64,000 bases of DNA from Armillaria gallica (GCA_037576215.1 JBANDB010000007.1:2635001-2699000), one strand, 5' to 3'. Positions 46,119-58,840 are shown, counted from the stretch's first letter. The notes: a model not told the origin generated them from the sequence alone. A program made the numbers and translations.

Positions 46119-47490
46119 GCAATGACATGTGTGTTAGAACTCGTAGTAAAGGTCCACCACCAGACAATCCACTCAAGTGAATGCCAACAGATGAAGAGCG
46201 AGAGCAGGGTTTTTCTAGGCATTCAATGAAGGTGGGCGGGAGCTGTACAAAGACCAGTGGAGTTGCCAGGTCTGGCTCACCATCACTCCTGGAGGATGTA
46301 ACCAACAAAAAGAGGAGTGGAGCAGTAAGGGTTGAATTGGCAGACATATTGTCTGATAAATCAGAAGACGAGCATCCACCAAAAGTTATGAGCAAAAAGC
46401 AAGTGCGGCTGGACCCTGCACCCAAGACTATACCTACTGCATGCAGCATGACACCAGAGCCAGAGATGCCATATCTCAATGTTCTGGATGTAACTAATGT
46501 GGGTAAGCAGGGAGTTCCTTCAAAGCAACTACCAAAGAAGGCAGGATTCATCCCTTTTGCAGCAGAACATAAGCAAGCAGCTTATCAATTGAAAGCACCA
46601 GTTGAGGAGCAAGAAAGCTCACCTGAAGTACTGGAATGACTCATGAAGTCTCCAATAGCTGTAATGGTTGGAGAACTCATTGCACTCTCGAAGATAGGTG
46701 GAGCCATGAAACAGGAGTTAACAATGAAGTGCGTATCACTTGGAAAGTCCAAGAGGAGTAGCAAGCAGCAGTTTGGTCTGGTCATGGAGGAAGAGTCAGA
46801 ATCAGAAGGAGAGGAACCTACACAGGCCTTTCTGTTCGCTGAGGCTGAAGATGAACAGAGCAATGGATTACCAGATGGTGTGGTACATCTTTCAAAGATA
46901 CCATTTGTGGGGACCTTCATCGTAACCACAGAAGCTAAGAATGGCATCCCTGAAGGTGCTCTTGTCTGGCAAGATCCTTTTGAGCAATATCTGAATGATG
47001 CAGAAGCTAAGGGAGAAGTACCCAAGCAAGTGTATGTAGCTAAAGACTCACAGGCCTTGCACTTGGTCTTTCCCTTCATAAATGGCTTGGAGCGCTTTGA
47101 GAGCTTGTACGATACAGGATTGCAGATAGTGTCCATGACAAGCCAGGTTGCAGACAGACTAGGCCTGATATATGATCCAGACATTGTGATTAACATGCAA
47201 TCTGCAAACAAGCAAGTAGAGAAGTCTCTTGGCATGGCGAAGAATATTCTGTTCCTGTTTGGTGACATTACAGTGTATCTACAAGTGCATATCATTAAGG
47301 ACCTGGCCTATGAGGTTCTATTAGGCTGACCTTTTGATGCACTAACTATGAGCACAGTATACAACACAGTGGATGGAGGACAAACAATAAAGATACGAGA
47401 TCCTAACTCTGTGCAAAGTGCTATGATACCCACATTCCCAAGGGGACAGAAAAAGTTTGTAATGTGCGAAGTTGAGGAGAGTTTTCAGTG
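46119..47490 (+). pseudogene. E3 gag-pol linker and aspartic protease
   Basis: 46119 on reads NDMCVRTRSKGPPPDNP, then an acidic linker (LADILSDKSEDEHPP) and a retropepsin with SLYDTGLQIVSM (DTG about 47108-47116), QSANKQVEKSLG and YEVLLG. Stops at TGA 46177, TGA 46637 and TGA 47327. The product would cleave the polyprotein. Confidence 0.7.
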
Positions 47491-47819
47491 ATCGACGATC
47501 AAGGAGAGTTAGCACTAATAATAGAAACTGATCAAGATGGAGATCTAATGATCAGTGGATATGCAAAACCCATGGGATCTCAGAAGTTTAAACAAGATGA
47601 ATTATGAGCAGTATATGCTGTTGCAAGCCCAAAGGTGTGTGGTGAGGATACAAAGGCATGCAGGACATTATCCTCATATTTTGGGGCACTAAGAGATATC
47701 AAAGATATGAGAAAACAGTAAAAAGGTGCAGATGAGGCAGCAAGACTGCTCGAAGCTAATCCTAGTCAGTGGATAGAGACGTACTTCTACAATACAGTAG
47801 ATCCAGAATACACTCTATC

Positions 47820-49560
47820 TGCAGTAGAAACTGTAAAGAATGTCTTTGCGACAAAGAAATATAAACCAGTAGCACAAGATATCAGGCCAATTACAGGAGG
47901 ATTACCTTCTGAGTTCAGGATTGTGCATGAGATTAAGGGAGATCCTCTTAAAGACATGCCTCAGTTAAGTACCCACCCATCAGAATATACACCCACAGGA
48001 AGATACACTGTGGAGTGCAAAGAAATAATTGAGAAGGTACACAAGGAAGACTTCCTCTGGCCAGAAGAGCACAAGCTCATGCATGAGTTTATGAGTGTCC
48101 AGAATGAAGGATTTGCTTGGGATGATACGGAGCATGGACATTTCAAGGAGAAATATTTCCCTCCAGTCACTATCCCCACAGTCAAACATATACCTTGGAT
48201 ATAGAAAAATATACCTATTCCACCAGGAATCTTTGACCAAGTATGTAAGATAATTAAAACCAAGATAGACATGGGAGTGTACAAGCCATCAAACTCCTCA
48301 TATCACTCTTGTTGGTTTTGTGTAGTCAAGAAGGATAGAAAGAGTCTACGACTCATGCACAGCTTGGAGCCACTGAATGCAGTCACTATAAAGCACTCAG
48401 GTGTGCCTCCTGTGACAGATGAGCTAGCTGAACATTTCACAGGATGATCCTGTGGTGGAACCCTGGATCTGTATGTGGGGTATGATGAGCAGACACTGGA
48501 TGAGAAGTCTAGAGACCTTACAATGTTTCAAACACCGTTTGGCATGCTAAGACTCATGACATTGCCCATGGGTTGGACTAACTCAGTACCTATATTTCAC
48601 GACGATGTGACTTATATTCTTAAAGATGAGGTACCACATGTTACAATTCCATATGTAGATGATGTACCAGTATGAGGCCCAAAGACACGCTATGAAACCA
48701 AGGAAGGAGGCTATGAAACCATTAAAGAAAATGCAGGAATCAGGAGATTCATATGGGAACATTTCCAGAACTTAAACCACATTGTACAGCAAATGAAATA
48801 TGCTGGGGGAACCTTCTCTGGGCACAAGGCTGTACTCTGTGTGTCTGAGATTATAGTAGTTGGCCATCACTGCACTTACGAAGGTAGAAAGCCTGAGACT
48901 GATCAAGTAGGAGTTATTATGAGATGGAGACTGTGTGAGGAGCTGGGGGATGTGTGTTCATTCTTAGGGACAGTGGGTGTGCATAAAATGTTTATAAAGG
49001 ATTATGCGAAGAAAGCAGATGCCTTAACCAAACTAACGTGCTTGAAAGTACCCTTTGAATTTGGAGAAGACCAGAAAGAATCAATGCAAATGCTGAAAGA
49101 CATGCTATGAGATAGCCCATCCCTGATGCCAATCAACTACAAATTAGAGACAGATGTTATCCTAGGAGTGGATACTTTGTACCGTGCAATAGGATTCCAC
49201 ATCTGCCAAGTTGACCCAGATAATCCTAAGAGAAGACGCTATGCCCACTTTGGATTGATCATCTTGAACGAGCACGAGGCCCACTTCTCACAACCTAAGT
49301 GAGAGCTGTATGGGCTCTTCAGAGCTCTACATGCATGCTGACATTGGTTGTTTGGTGTATGAAAACTGGTAGTAGAGACAGATGCAAAGTATATTGCTGG
49401 AATGCTCAGAAACCCAGATGAGGTTCCTAATGCAGCGATAAACAGGTGGATTGAATCTATTCTCATGTTCCACTTCACTTTGGTACATATTCCTGGAGAG
49501 CAACACACTCCTGATGGTCTGTCAAGGCAAAGCTTCCAGCCAGGAGACAAAGAATACTCA
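47820..49560 (+). pseudogene. pol: E3 reverse transcriptase and RNase H
   Basis: Reads EFRIVHEIKGDPLKDMP, FAWDDTEHG, VKKDRKSLRLMHSLEPLN, LPMGWTNSVPIFHDDV, and YVDD (48652-48663), then RNase H with ETDAKYIAGMLRNPD, INRWIESILMFHFTLVHIPG and HTPDGLSR. In-frame stops include TAG 48202, TGA 48445, TGA 48673 and TGA 49108. Palm motif intact. Confidence 0.8.
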
Positions 49561-50483
49561 AACCCAGAAGACAAGTATGGCCCACCAGATGAGGACCCTT
49601 GGGAATTCATTAATGAAACCAAAGATGAGGTAGAAGATATCACAGACTTCAAAGACAGGATTGATACCAGACATGGGTATGTAACTATTGAGAGAGCAGT
49701 GCATGACTTTCATGAAGACAAAGTTATGCAAGAGGCAGTAGAGTGTGGTGAGATTTACTCAGTGTTTCACAATGCGGGACCTTTATTACCTGACACAGTG
49801 GAATATAGCAACATAGCGAGCTATGATGAGGAGTACAGGAGTGGGTACACAAGAATGCTGAATCATCAGTTACCTCAAGTAATTCAATGGCATGGGAATC
49901 CTACCATGCAACTTCCAGGTTTCAAGGACGATCAATATCAAAACTTCATTAGATATGCAAAGAACTTCATCGTGGATAAAGGAAAACTGTATCGACGTGA
50001 CATAGAGTCCAAGTACAAGCTGGTTATCTATCCTGAGAAGAGAATGAATATAATGAAGGCTGCACATATCAACTTGGACACTGAGGGATATATGTGACAA
50101 AGATGTTGATAAAGGAGAGGTTCTGGTGGCCTGAGATGGAACGAGACATCTCATAGTTTGTCAGTACCTGTGGAATATGTCAACAATGCCAGAAAATGGT
50201 TATCAAGGCCCCACCAACTGTGACCTTTACGCCTTCAATCTTTCAGGTATTGCATACAGACACTATGCACATGCCAGAGGCGTCAAACCACCATAAGTAC
50301 ATTGTACATGGGTGTTGCACATTAACAAGCTGGATGGAGGGCAGGACCTTGGCAAGTGAGTCAGCACAAGTGATAGCAGAGTGGTCATTCAAAGACATCA
50401 TCTGTCGCTGGGGCTGTATCTCCTTGATTATAACTGATAATGGCAAGCCATTTAAAGCTGCAGTAGCTTATTTGGAACAATGA
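49561..50483 (+). pseudogene. pol: E3 integrase, N-terminal part
   Basis: Linker followed by an integrase zinc region (HINLDTEGYM ... WWPEMERDI ... CGICQQC, partly frameshifted) and the first part of the catalytic core, HTDTMHMP and LIITDNGKPFKAAV. Interrupted at 50484 by the family Y unit. Confidence 0.7.
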
Positions 50484-52056
50484 TGAGCCTCCAGGCTCTG
50501 TATGCTCAGAATTCATGGATTTACCCATTCATCACCCAATATCTTCAAAACAATGCCATTGTAATCCTCACACACTTGATAATACTGCCAACACTCGATA
50601 ATACCACAGATTTTCACAGTATAAGCCACAAACATTCAGATATAGTCCTAAAACTGAGACATCCACTCCTCACACACTCCATTATCCTTCCCAGCTCGCC
50701 TCGCATCACAATTACCATATCCCATCATGGCAAGGCACCTTTGATCGATAATCATCCTAAAACAGAGTTGCTACATCACTCAGAAGCATCTGGTTGATGT
50801 GCCTATCAATCATTTAATGAAATGACATGATTAACACAAGTACCCTTCCAGCTACAATAATTACAGCCATGGCAACTACAGACCGTGTTTACTAAGGCTG
50901 TTACAGTGCCAAGACCTCGAGTTATCATTGCCACAAGTGTACACCTCAGTATGGCAACTGCAGCTCAATAATCCACAGCTAAACAGCACCTCATGATTCA
51001 CTCATCACTCAATAAAACCACACAGTTCGCATCCATACATGGCAATGTCGAGGATTTGCTGTTACTTTAGAACCACAGATTCCATATGTTTACTATGGCT
51101 ATTACAAAAGCCAAGGACTTACAGCCTTACTAAAGCTCCGAAGAATATTCTATTTATAAAATCATACTTGTAGTATAAAAACTAGGTAGATACCGCATTT
51201 TTAGAGAGTTCTTACCCAGTTGGCCAGACTATGGCATTTCCAGTCAGCTATGGTTACTCCAAGTTATCCCTCACCACTTGCTTTACTCTTAATGTTGTTG
51301 GTTAGCTTTGTTGCACCAATACACGAAATCTTGCATCAATAACTTGCTTTTGTCTTTTAATACCACAATATCACTTCACTTTCACCACATAGGATTGTTT
51401 CATTGCTTTCACCTTCTACATTGCCATCGTTTTCATCGCCCAGTTCAGTATTGCCTCCATGTAGGCCCAGTTCAGCTCCATAGGATCACCCTCATCTTTA
51501 TCATTGTTCAGAGTTGCCGTGCATCTATTGCCGCAACACCCCACTCAGCACCTCAGTTACCACAATTTCTACCAGTTTCTTGCAGTCTCTGTACATTTAT
51601 TGCTATTGTTTTGACTCACAATATTAGGTACACCCCCAAGCCATGTTTACAAGGCTATTTCGATGTCTTCTAGTCCATTGCCATGATTTCTAGTCCTCCC
51701 CCACAATTTCCAGCATACTGCTATGATTTCAAGACCCATTTTCATGGTCTCTAGACCATTTTCGCAGTTTCTATCACGGTTTCTTGGTATTCAAGTCATA
51801 CCAGATTCCATCCCATCTCATTTATTGAGATCCTTCCCAGCTTACAGCCAACATCTATTAGTACTCCTTGACCAAGAGTACTACTTCGCTGACTGAAAAA
51901 TCACAGTGTATCTTGCGTTATTGAGGAATTGACCACATGGAGGTGCACCAAACCACTCGCACACACATTGCCTTGATTGCTGTGTTGCTACATTAATTGC
52001 CTAAGCTCTCCTTGAGTTTTGGGTGTTGCTGTTACCACAGAAGTCTAGGCTCATCA
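50484..52056 (+). mobile_element. LTR-like unit, family Y, inside E3 integrase
   Basis: 1573 bp, starting TGAGCCTCCAGG and ending AGGCTCATCA; TG...CA ends and a perfect 4-bp duplication ATGA (50480-50483 and 52057-52060). A 10-bp inverted terminal match (TGATGAGCCT / AGGCTCATCA) includes flank bases. Rich in short C/T repeats such as CCATGATTTCTAG (51680-51780). No ORF. Confidence 0.75.
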
Positions 52057-52757
52057 ATGAAAGTATGGAATAAAAGGAATCAGGATCTCACCTTACAACT
52101 CGCAAGCCAATGGAAGGATCAAGCACCCACACTGGGATGTGCAGCAGAGCTTATTCAAGGCTTGCAGTGGTAATGAGAAGAAATGGCACTACTACTTCGT
52201 GTTGATAATGTGGGCAGACTGTATTACTGTTAGAAGAAGGATGGGATGTTCACTGTTCTTTGCAGTAACTGGAGTGCATCCCATTTTACCACTGGACATG
52301 TTAGAAGTGACCTGGCTCGTGGAGTACCCTGGATGAATTCTGGAAGACTGGGAACTTTGAGGCTTGCACGCAATAGCACTCGAGAAGCATGCAGATAAAG
52401 TAGCAGAAATGAGGAACACTATGGATGAGAAGAAGAAGCAAGAGACACTGAAATATGCGACCATGCATGCAAATAAAATCAAGTCATATAACTTCAAGTG
52501 AGAGGACTTGGTTTTAATGCACAATAGTCAGATCGAGAGTGTGTTGAACACAAAGATGAAGCCATGATATCTAGGACCCTTAGTAGTCATAGACCACTCA
52601 AGCGCAGGGAATTATATTCTAGCTGAGCTGGACAGCATGTTAATAGGCTCTAAGATAGCAGCCTTTCATGTAATCCCTTATCTGGCACGTCACTCCATAG
52701 ACATAGATGATAAAGTATTGTATTGGACATGCAAGGATTCCAAAGAACTGCACCAAA
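52057..52757 (+). pseudogene. pol: E3 integrase, C-terminal part
   Basis: Resumes KYGIKGIRISPYNSQANGR, the segment around the catalytic Glu position (here R.KHPHWDV follows), then LVLMHNSQIE, YLGPLVVIDHSSAGNYILAELD and FHVIPYLARHS, a GPY/F-type C-terminal domain. Several TGA stops. Ends abruptly at the NLR copy 2 junction. Confidence 0.7.
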
Positions 52758-55246
52758 TCAGTTTGGGCCAACACTGCCATTCATGAGGCTCATTGTCTCT
52801 AGTCGGCCTGAGGAAAGGATTTCTCATGTTTTCAAGCATCGCTGGCAAGTCCATTGCTTTCCGCTGGATACCTCCTCAGATGAGGTGAAACATGATATAC
52901 AATACTTCATTCAGCAAAGGTTTTCCAGCATCAAGTACAAGAGTGTCTGGGGCATATACAATGAGCAAGATGCTGTCACTCAGCTGGCTGAGCAGGCAAG
53001 CGGGTTGTTCATATGGGCAGCCACAGTCTGTTCATTCCTGTGCAATTTTCCCAGTTCCCAGAGGCTCAAGGTGTTACTCAAAACTACAATTCCAGCAAAT
53101 GCAATGGTGGTGCTGACAATATTATATCAAACTGCGCTGGATACTATTGTGTCAGAAGTATCTGGAACAAAGGAAGATGTCCAAGTCCAACAATGCATTT
53201 GTGCAGTATTAGGCACCCTCATTGTTTGCAAGGACGACATGACAGTGTCTATGCTTCCTGAGCTTGTTCTGCAAGCAGGAGACCCTTCAGCGCAGTACAT
53301 CATTGACAAATTATGGAGTGTGGTACAAGAGAGAAATAGGAGTCTGGAGCTTATACACAAATCCTTTGATGACTTTCTCTGGGATCATGGCAGATGTGGT
53401 GATGGATGGTTCATAGATGTCAAGGAACATGAAAAGGAGCTTGCTCAGCGGTGTGTGTTATCCTTGACGATGTTTTTGGAAAAATGGATGCCACACTGTG
53501 ATCACCTTGAGAAGGGTCAGGCACAGCACAGTCTTTGGGTACCATTCTGTTTCAGAGAGAAGGTGCAGACTCCACACCATGTTGTATTGTCCAAGGGAGA
53601 AAGCTATGCTGTGGATGTTTTCAAGTATCATCTCAACACGCTGATTGAACTTGGGATCAACTCTTACTGTTCCTTGTTTGAGTGTTACTTCTTACTCTGG
53701 GTCGATATCCTTGATGCATTCAAGGAATATTATAAATACACAGATATTTACAGTAACATTAACTGTGTATTCTTCAAGATAATTCCCCTGGTCAATGTAA
53801 GTTTCATGCTCTATATCATCAATATACACAACCTCATCGTTGCTTCATCAAGGCCAAAGTTACAGACCAAAGCCTTTGCACATATGTTTATCATGCCTTC
53901 TCATTCTACAAGCATTTCTATGCATTGTTTGCATCAGTGCATGATACGATACTCTTGTCACCCTCTGACAACTTCATTTGCAGAGACAGGGAAGGCTGTG
54001 GTATCAATGCCCCTTTTGACAAGGAACGCCTGCTAGCTGTTATATTTCGGAATGCAGGCAATGGTCAGAGCTTGTCTGTATTTCAAAGCTCTCGCTATAT
54101 TCAATCTGGGTCCACAACATCCACTAGTGCCTGTCATTATGTTGACAGTCCCGTGCTGTTCAATGTTGACACAGGGAAGATAGCGGAACCGACATCTGCA
54201 TTGATACTTTGCTTTCCTGATTTGCAATTACCATCCTACATTGACATTTCCTATCAGCAGATGGATGCCAGTGCTCAGATCCTCAGGCTCGTGGGATTGC
54301 CGTATGAGTTCGAGTTCTCTCGTCTTAATGGTATACAATACGAAGTCATTGAAAGGCGTGACACCCTTGATGACGATTGGGGCCATAGCACTGACAGCGA
54401 TGACAACATGACCATGTTCATCTCTATCGTCAATACTCAGACCTCTCACTGCGACAATTACCTGTTTCTCGGGTGGAGCGAGGACAGTTGCGATATAGTT
54501 CAATATGCACAGGGATTTTTCATTGTTGATAAGGATTTAGGTTTGATGTTTAAAGTTGAGCCAGGTACTACTGCTGGTACCAAGAAATGGATAACCCTGG
54601 AGGACCGCAAAAATATCCATGGGTTCACTGTCATGGAAGATGGATCTAGGTTACTAGGATGGATGGTAGCCACAGACATGATATTGTTACGAGAGTGGGA
54701 AACGTCAACGGGTACTCTGCGCTCTGACCGCATACACGGCAGGTTATAGTCTTCGTCATCTTTACAACAATATTGACCATTTGGGATACAGATTTTCCTG
54801 GTTTCAAAGCAGATGCCGAGTGGATTTATGCCATTATGCGTGATCATGGTAAAGTTAACCCTATTCGTTGCCAAATGTCGCCCGACGGCTCGAAGGTCGC
54901 CATCACTGATGAGGCAAGGTCGCAAACATGCATATTGGGAGTCACGTCCGGATCTGGTAAGGATAACATCACGGAGCCTGTAGAAGTCGTCGAAGATGTG
55001 TAAGACTTGGCGTGGTTTCCTGATAGCAAGAGATTTGCCTACATTCGAGATTGGGAACAAGAAGACAGTACAAAGTGGTGGTCGTGGGATGTTGCTGTTC
55101 GATGTCCTACGAGCAGACAGAGCACAACGATTCACCGTTCGGAAGGCCCCGTTAATCACCGTCGAACATTTGTCACTGCCGATGGGTGTAGACTTATTAC
55201 TCAGGACAGCGAATCATTCATGACATGGGACGTTTCGGATTTATAG
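52758..55246 (+). pseudogene. NACHT gene copy 2, 5'-truncated
   Basis: Homologue of copy 1 beginning at the segment GPTLPFMRLIVSSRPEERI, so the P-loop and Walker B are absent. Reads through FIQQRF, QLAEQASGLFIWAATVC, LVLQAGDPSAQY, IHKSFDDFLWDH, VKEHEKELAQRC. Introns 53797-53852 (GTAAGT...CAAG) and 54739-54791, the latter with a GC donor (copy 1 has GT). The C-terminal propeller-like part has DGSRLLGW, SPDGSKVAI, AWFPDSKRFAY and TADGCRLITQD, ending MTWDVSDL at TAG 55244-55246. One in-frame TAA at 55001-55003. Otherwise open and less decayed than copy 1. Confidence 0.8.
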
Positions 55247-55514
55247 ATGATTCGTCTGTATTCAATATTGTAGGATACATCTGCCCCGCTCGGGCTCCCC
55301 TGGCACTACGATTCGAAAATCATTGAGCGCCAATCAACATTCAAGCGTTACGAAACAAACCATACCAAAATTCAAGTTCAATTGAATCGAACACTGTCTA
55401 CTGAACTTAGAAGACGACGATTGCAATTAGTAGTTCATCAGAAGGCATACGGATAACATCATAGCATAGATACACCCAGGATCGCAGTGCCAAGCTCTCG
55501 TTGTATTGCACAAG

Positions 55515-56290
55515 TAGTTACCGAAGTTTAAGCAATGGCTGTCCTACGTAGTGTATAAGCACAAGGAAACATGAGATGAGGTAAGAAACGAACTTATGGT
55601 GTGGTGCTTTGATGGCAGCAACCTTGGCCTTCTTTTCAGAGACGCGCTTGGCAATGAGAGCGCTAAGAGATGGATTGGCGAGAAAACAGAAGCAGAAACA
55701 GAATACTCACTCATACTCAGACTTCTGCTCCTTCTGGTGCTCCAATTTTCTGCGCTTGATGGAGCGGGGGTGACGACAGCTCTGGAAACGGATTGGAGTA
55801 ATAAGACGCTGAATCTTGGGAGCCTCTTCACGTTCTCCTTCTTCCCGCTCTTCACCTCCCGACAGATAACATGCTTGCGGACATCATCCTCCTTGGACAA
55901 GTTAAACATCTTGTGGATGTTCGTCGCCCGCTTGGGACCGAGACACTTGGGGGGGAGGATAGTGTCGTTGAGGCCGGAGATTTCTGAATTCGCGTCAGCA
56001 CAAGTAGAAAACGAAGATAAAAGTGAACACACCAGCTTCGCCCTGCTTCACGACGACCAAACTCAACACAGCGATATCCGGCCCAACTATGCATCCATGG
56101 ACATACTTTCGCTTCCTCTCACCCGTTCGGCGAGTGACCGTCGGCCAATAATAAACGGACACGGTAGGGCAGGAGGACACCCTGCTTCATCGGGAAACCC
56201 TAATAATTTCTTCCAGTAATCCGGAAAACCCATTCCTTGAGCTCGTCAGGAATGCTTCGACCTAAGGCGTTGGGATGCTATTAGCATAGG
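55515..56290 (-). pseudogene. RPS6: Ribosomal protein eS6 (RPS6) pseudogene
   Basis: Minus-strand blocks of the 40S subunit protein: [96 protein letters not shown] and [15 protein letters not shown]. Introns at about 55984-56031 and 55663-55710. Lesions: TAG inside the normally GGNDKQG-like turn, a deletion removing the CYRP-type residues between GHS and RRTG, and a frameshift after KKENVK. The N-terminal exon was not found. In copy 1 only the last ~130 bp survives (12655-12790). A functional RPS6 must be elsewhere. Confidence 0.75.
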
Positions 56291-57840
56291 CATGCTTGCT
56301 TTTTGAGTCTGACCGCTAGGACCGCTGAGAAGGAAAGAAGAAGAACGAACCCACTGGTTCACGGGAGAGGCAGGTCGGCGTGCGGACCGGATGAACCCGG
56401 GCTGGTTTTCTTTGGCATCCCGTTTCTTCAGCACTCATTTACAGAGTACGCCAGCCTCTGCTTTACTGTGACACGCTCGAATTATTATTCGAGCGAGTGC
56501 GAGGTTTGTTCCTCTGTTCTGGCATCGATGTACAACACCATGACTGAAGATAATCCTCTGCGACAATACTGCACTTTCAACATGTCTTCCTCCTTCTTTT
56601 CTGCTCCTGCCGCCATACCCTCGGACCTGGTCAGCGGTCATTGATGTCCGGCGACTTATTGGTAATGCGCCTGCCTAGTATGCGTTATAGAAAATCTGGA
56701 CAATTTCGGACCTCAAGGTCACCGGTGCTTAGCGCTTAGCGCTCATGGTTCCGTTCCAGCGAGCGAGTCGAGATCGGACGAATCATCAATGTTCCAGTGT
56801 CGTGCCTTGCGTCCCGTAGCTTCGAACCCGCTTTTCTTCATTGTATCTATCGCTCAGGCGTTTCTCGGTTCCCGATTTCTCTCTTCTGCTCTTTATCCAA
56901 AGCCTTGGCAAGATGGGTTTGCATGTTGACCTTCCTCGTCGAGGAGCCGGATTGCTCTTATTGCTTCTGGCCTGTATAACCTTCTCTTTTATGCTTGTTT
57001 GCGATGTAAAGTATCTGGACTAAGAAGAACAGCTGCAAGACTTTGACGGGAAGGCGACACGATACAGGTGAGTACAGTTCACTATAACCGCGTTTGATGC
57101 CTAATAAATGGTAGCCGGTCAAGATACCGATACTCGAATACATGAAAACCGGAATGCGCTACAGTGGGACGAATGCGTGACAAACTAGAGTCTGCCTGCC
57201 AATTATATATACCGTCAGTGCATACTTCTGTTGCGAACACCGATGCGACACTTCTGTAAGCAACGATAGTACGAGGATGGCCTGGATTTCGACACACATA
57301 TGCTCTTTCAACACGGCGTTAGAGCCATTATCTTTGCCTGTAAAGACCTCAAATATCTCAGTGCTATCCTCAATACGACGATGACATCTATCCCTTCCCA
57401 AATGAGGTACGTAGCATTTCGAAGTGTGCGAGACGGAAATTTGAGTACGGAGATTATCTTCGCAGTTAATCCCCTTTAAACACGGTAGTATAACGCCGCG
57501 TTTCATCTTTATTGCACCTTGTCTGTGTGTAATCGATTCTCGACGGCGAAGAACTGTTTCCTTGTAATATAATCGACAGCTTAGCGCTACCACGAAGCGA
57601 GTCTCAAGGATTCTCTTTGACCACTCTGTTTCCAGAAGCAAAAAATTGTATCCAAATGCAATTATCTCGTGGTAGGACTCGAGCTAGCTAGATATACCGA
57701 CCGTACCAATATACCAATAGAGAGTAAGTGTTAGCGTTCGTTGATACCACTCAAGTGACGGCAAGGCTCGGACATGTACATGAATGTTTTTGAACCCCAA
57801 ACTTCAAAGCGGTGCACTGGAAGAATAACGCGCCATGAAG
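56291..57840. other. No recognisable gene
   Basis: Balanced base composition with normal CpG content, unlike the repeat-rich left part. The longest ORF (57159-57641, minus, 160 residues) has no recognised motif and I do not support it as a gene. Confidence 0.4.
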
Positions 57841-57974
57841 AAAAGGAAACGAAAGACACAACATACACCCTCTCGACTACCAAGAGGGCGTATGGCGCGA
57901 CCTCTCTCGCTGAGAATGGAACCCAACACGAGCAAACGACGTAGATGCTTCGCCAGTACGCCACCAGAGAGTTG
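57841..57974 (-). ncRNA. tRNA-like Pol III unit 1
   Basis: On the minus strand: CTCTCT, A-box-like TGGCGTACTGG, B-box-like GGTTCCATTCTC inside a T-arm-like hairpin, the pairing partner GAGAGAG, then a stem CATACGCCCTCT / AGAGGGTGTATG, then T4 (57844-57841). The longest of four related units. A full tRNA anticodon arm is not convincing. Confidence 0.5.
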
Positions 57975-58277
57975 TTACTACTGTAACGGGTTTTACTGTG
58001 AGCCGACCATTTCTTATGTCAGTAAACGGTGCGTAGCTCATTGAGGATTCATTGAAGAGAGAGTCGCTGCCGCTGAGTTACACTGATTCTCTGGAGGAAT
58101 CGCTGGAGGAGTGGGAGCCTGCATACGAGAGCCGAAGAGGAACTGGAATTTACAGGACGAAATGAATAGCGAGAATCTGGAATGTGTATACACTGACAGA
58201 CAAATAAATGAGCCAGATGTGACAGGAGAAATTACCATCAAAGGCATCGAATCCGGGAGGAAGTGACTCTTCCAAGC

Positions 58278-58385
58278 AAAAGTCTTGCAACGCACACCCT
58301 CCCGTCCTTGGGAGGGCGCGCGCTCCGATCTCTCCGGCTGGGAGTCGAACACAGCCTTCGCAGCCCGATATGCCAACAGAGAGCT
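58278..58385 (-). ncRNA. tRNA-like Pol III unit 2
   Basis: Minus strand: CTCTCTG, A-box-like TGGCATATCGG, short spacer, T-arm-like GTGTTCGACTCCCAGC, GGAGAGATC, GC-rich stem (58291-58323) and T4 (58281-58278). The anticodon region is missing, so it is not a functional tRNA. Confidence 0.5.
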
Positions 58386-58731
58386 GGGTATATCCAGCGT
58401 CGCCAGGCCCATATCGCCGTGGTGATTGGTTTAGGTAAATGGATCCGCAGACGCGAAGTGCACTGTATGCGGCCTCGGGAGGCTGCAGCGTATATGTATC
58501 TTGAATCGATGGTCTACAGTCGCAGTTGTCCTCACTTGAAGAAAGCGCCGCATATGATTAGCAGATGGAAATGGATAGAGGCCATTTGCGTCACACGAGA
58601 AATCGACAGGTGTGAGGCCGATGATGGAAATGAGTCGGGAGGTTCAGAAAGAACGACTGAGTACGAAGACTTGCCCGGGATTACGGGGGTAGCCAGTGTT
58701 CCCAATGATCAGGACAGAAGAAGCCTGATGT

Positions 58732-58840
58732 AAAAGCTCCACGACATACGCCTTCTCACGAAGGTGTGTGGTGTGATCTCTCCCGCAGGGAACCGAACCC
58801 AGCGACGAGGACAGTTCTCCGAGAAGCCATCAAAGAGTCG
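58732..58840 (-). ncRNA. tRNA-like Pol III unit 3
   Basis: Minus strand: CTCTTTGA, A-box-like TGGCTTCTCGG, B-box GGTTCGGTTCC, GGGAGAGATC, stem CACACACCTTC / GAAGGCGTATG (58745-58770), T4 (58735-58732). Most diverged of the four, but the same order of parts. Confidence 0.45.

Larger units (their letters stand above)
43050..52757 (+). mobile_element. Older Ty3/gypsy element E3, truncated and with nested insertions
   Basis: Gag, protease, RT-RNase H and integrase of a gypsy lineage common in Agaricomycetes and distinct from E1/E2 (no chromodomain seen). Two LTR-like units are nested in it (44471-46114 in gag, 50484-52056 in integrase). Its own LTRs were not found; the right end joins NLR copy 2 at about 52758 directly after the integrase C-terminus. 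Many TGA/TAG stops and frameshifts. Confidence 0.85.

Noticed and set aside
57159..57641. 160-residue minus-strand ORF
   Set aside because: No recognised domain, no neighbours or splice pattern to support it; could be chance.
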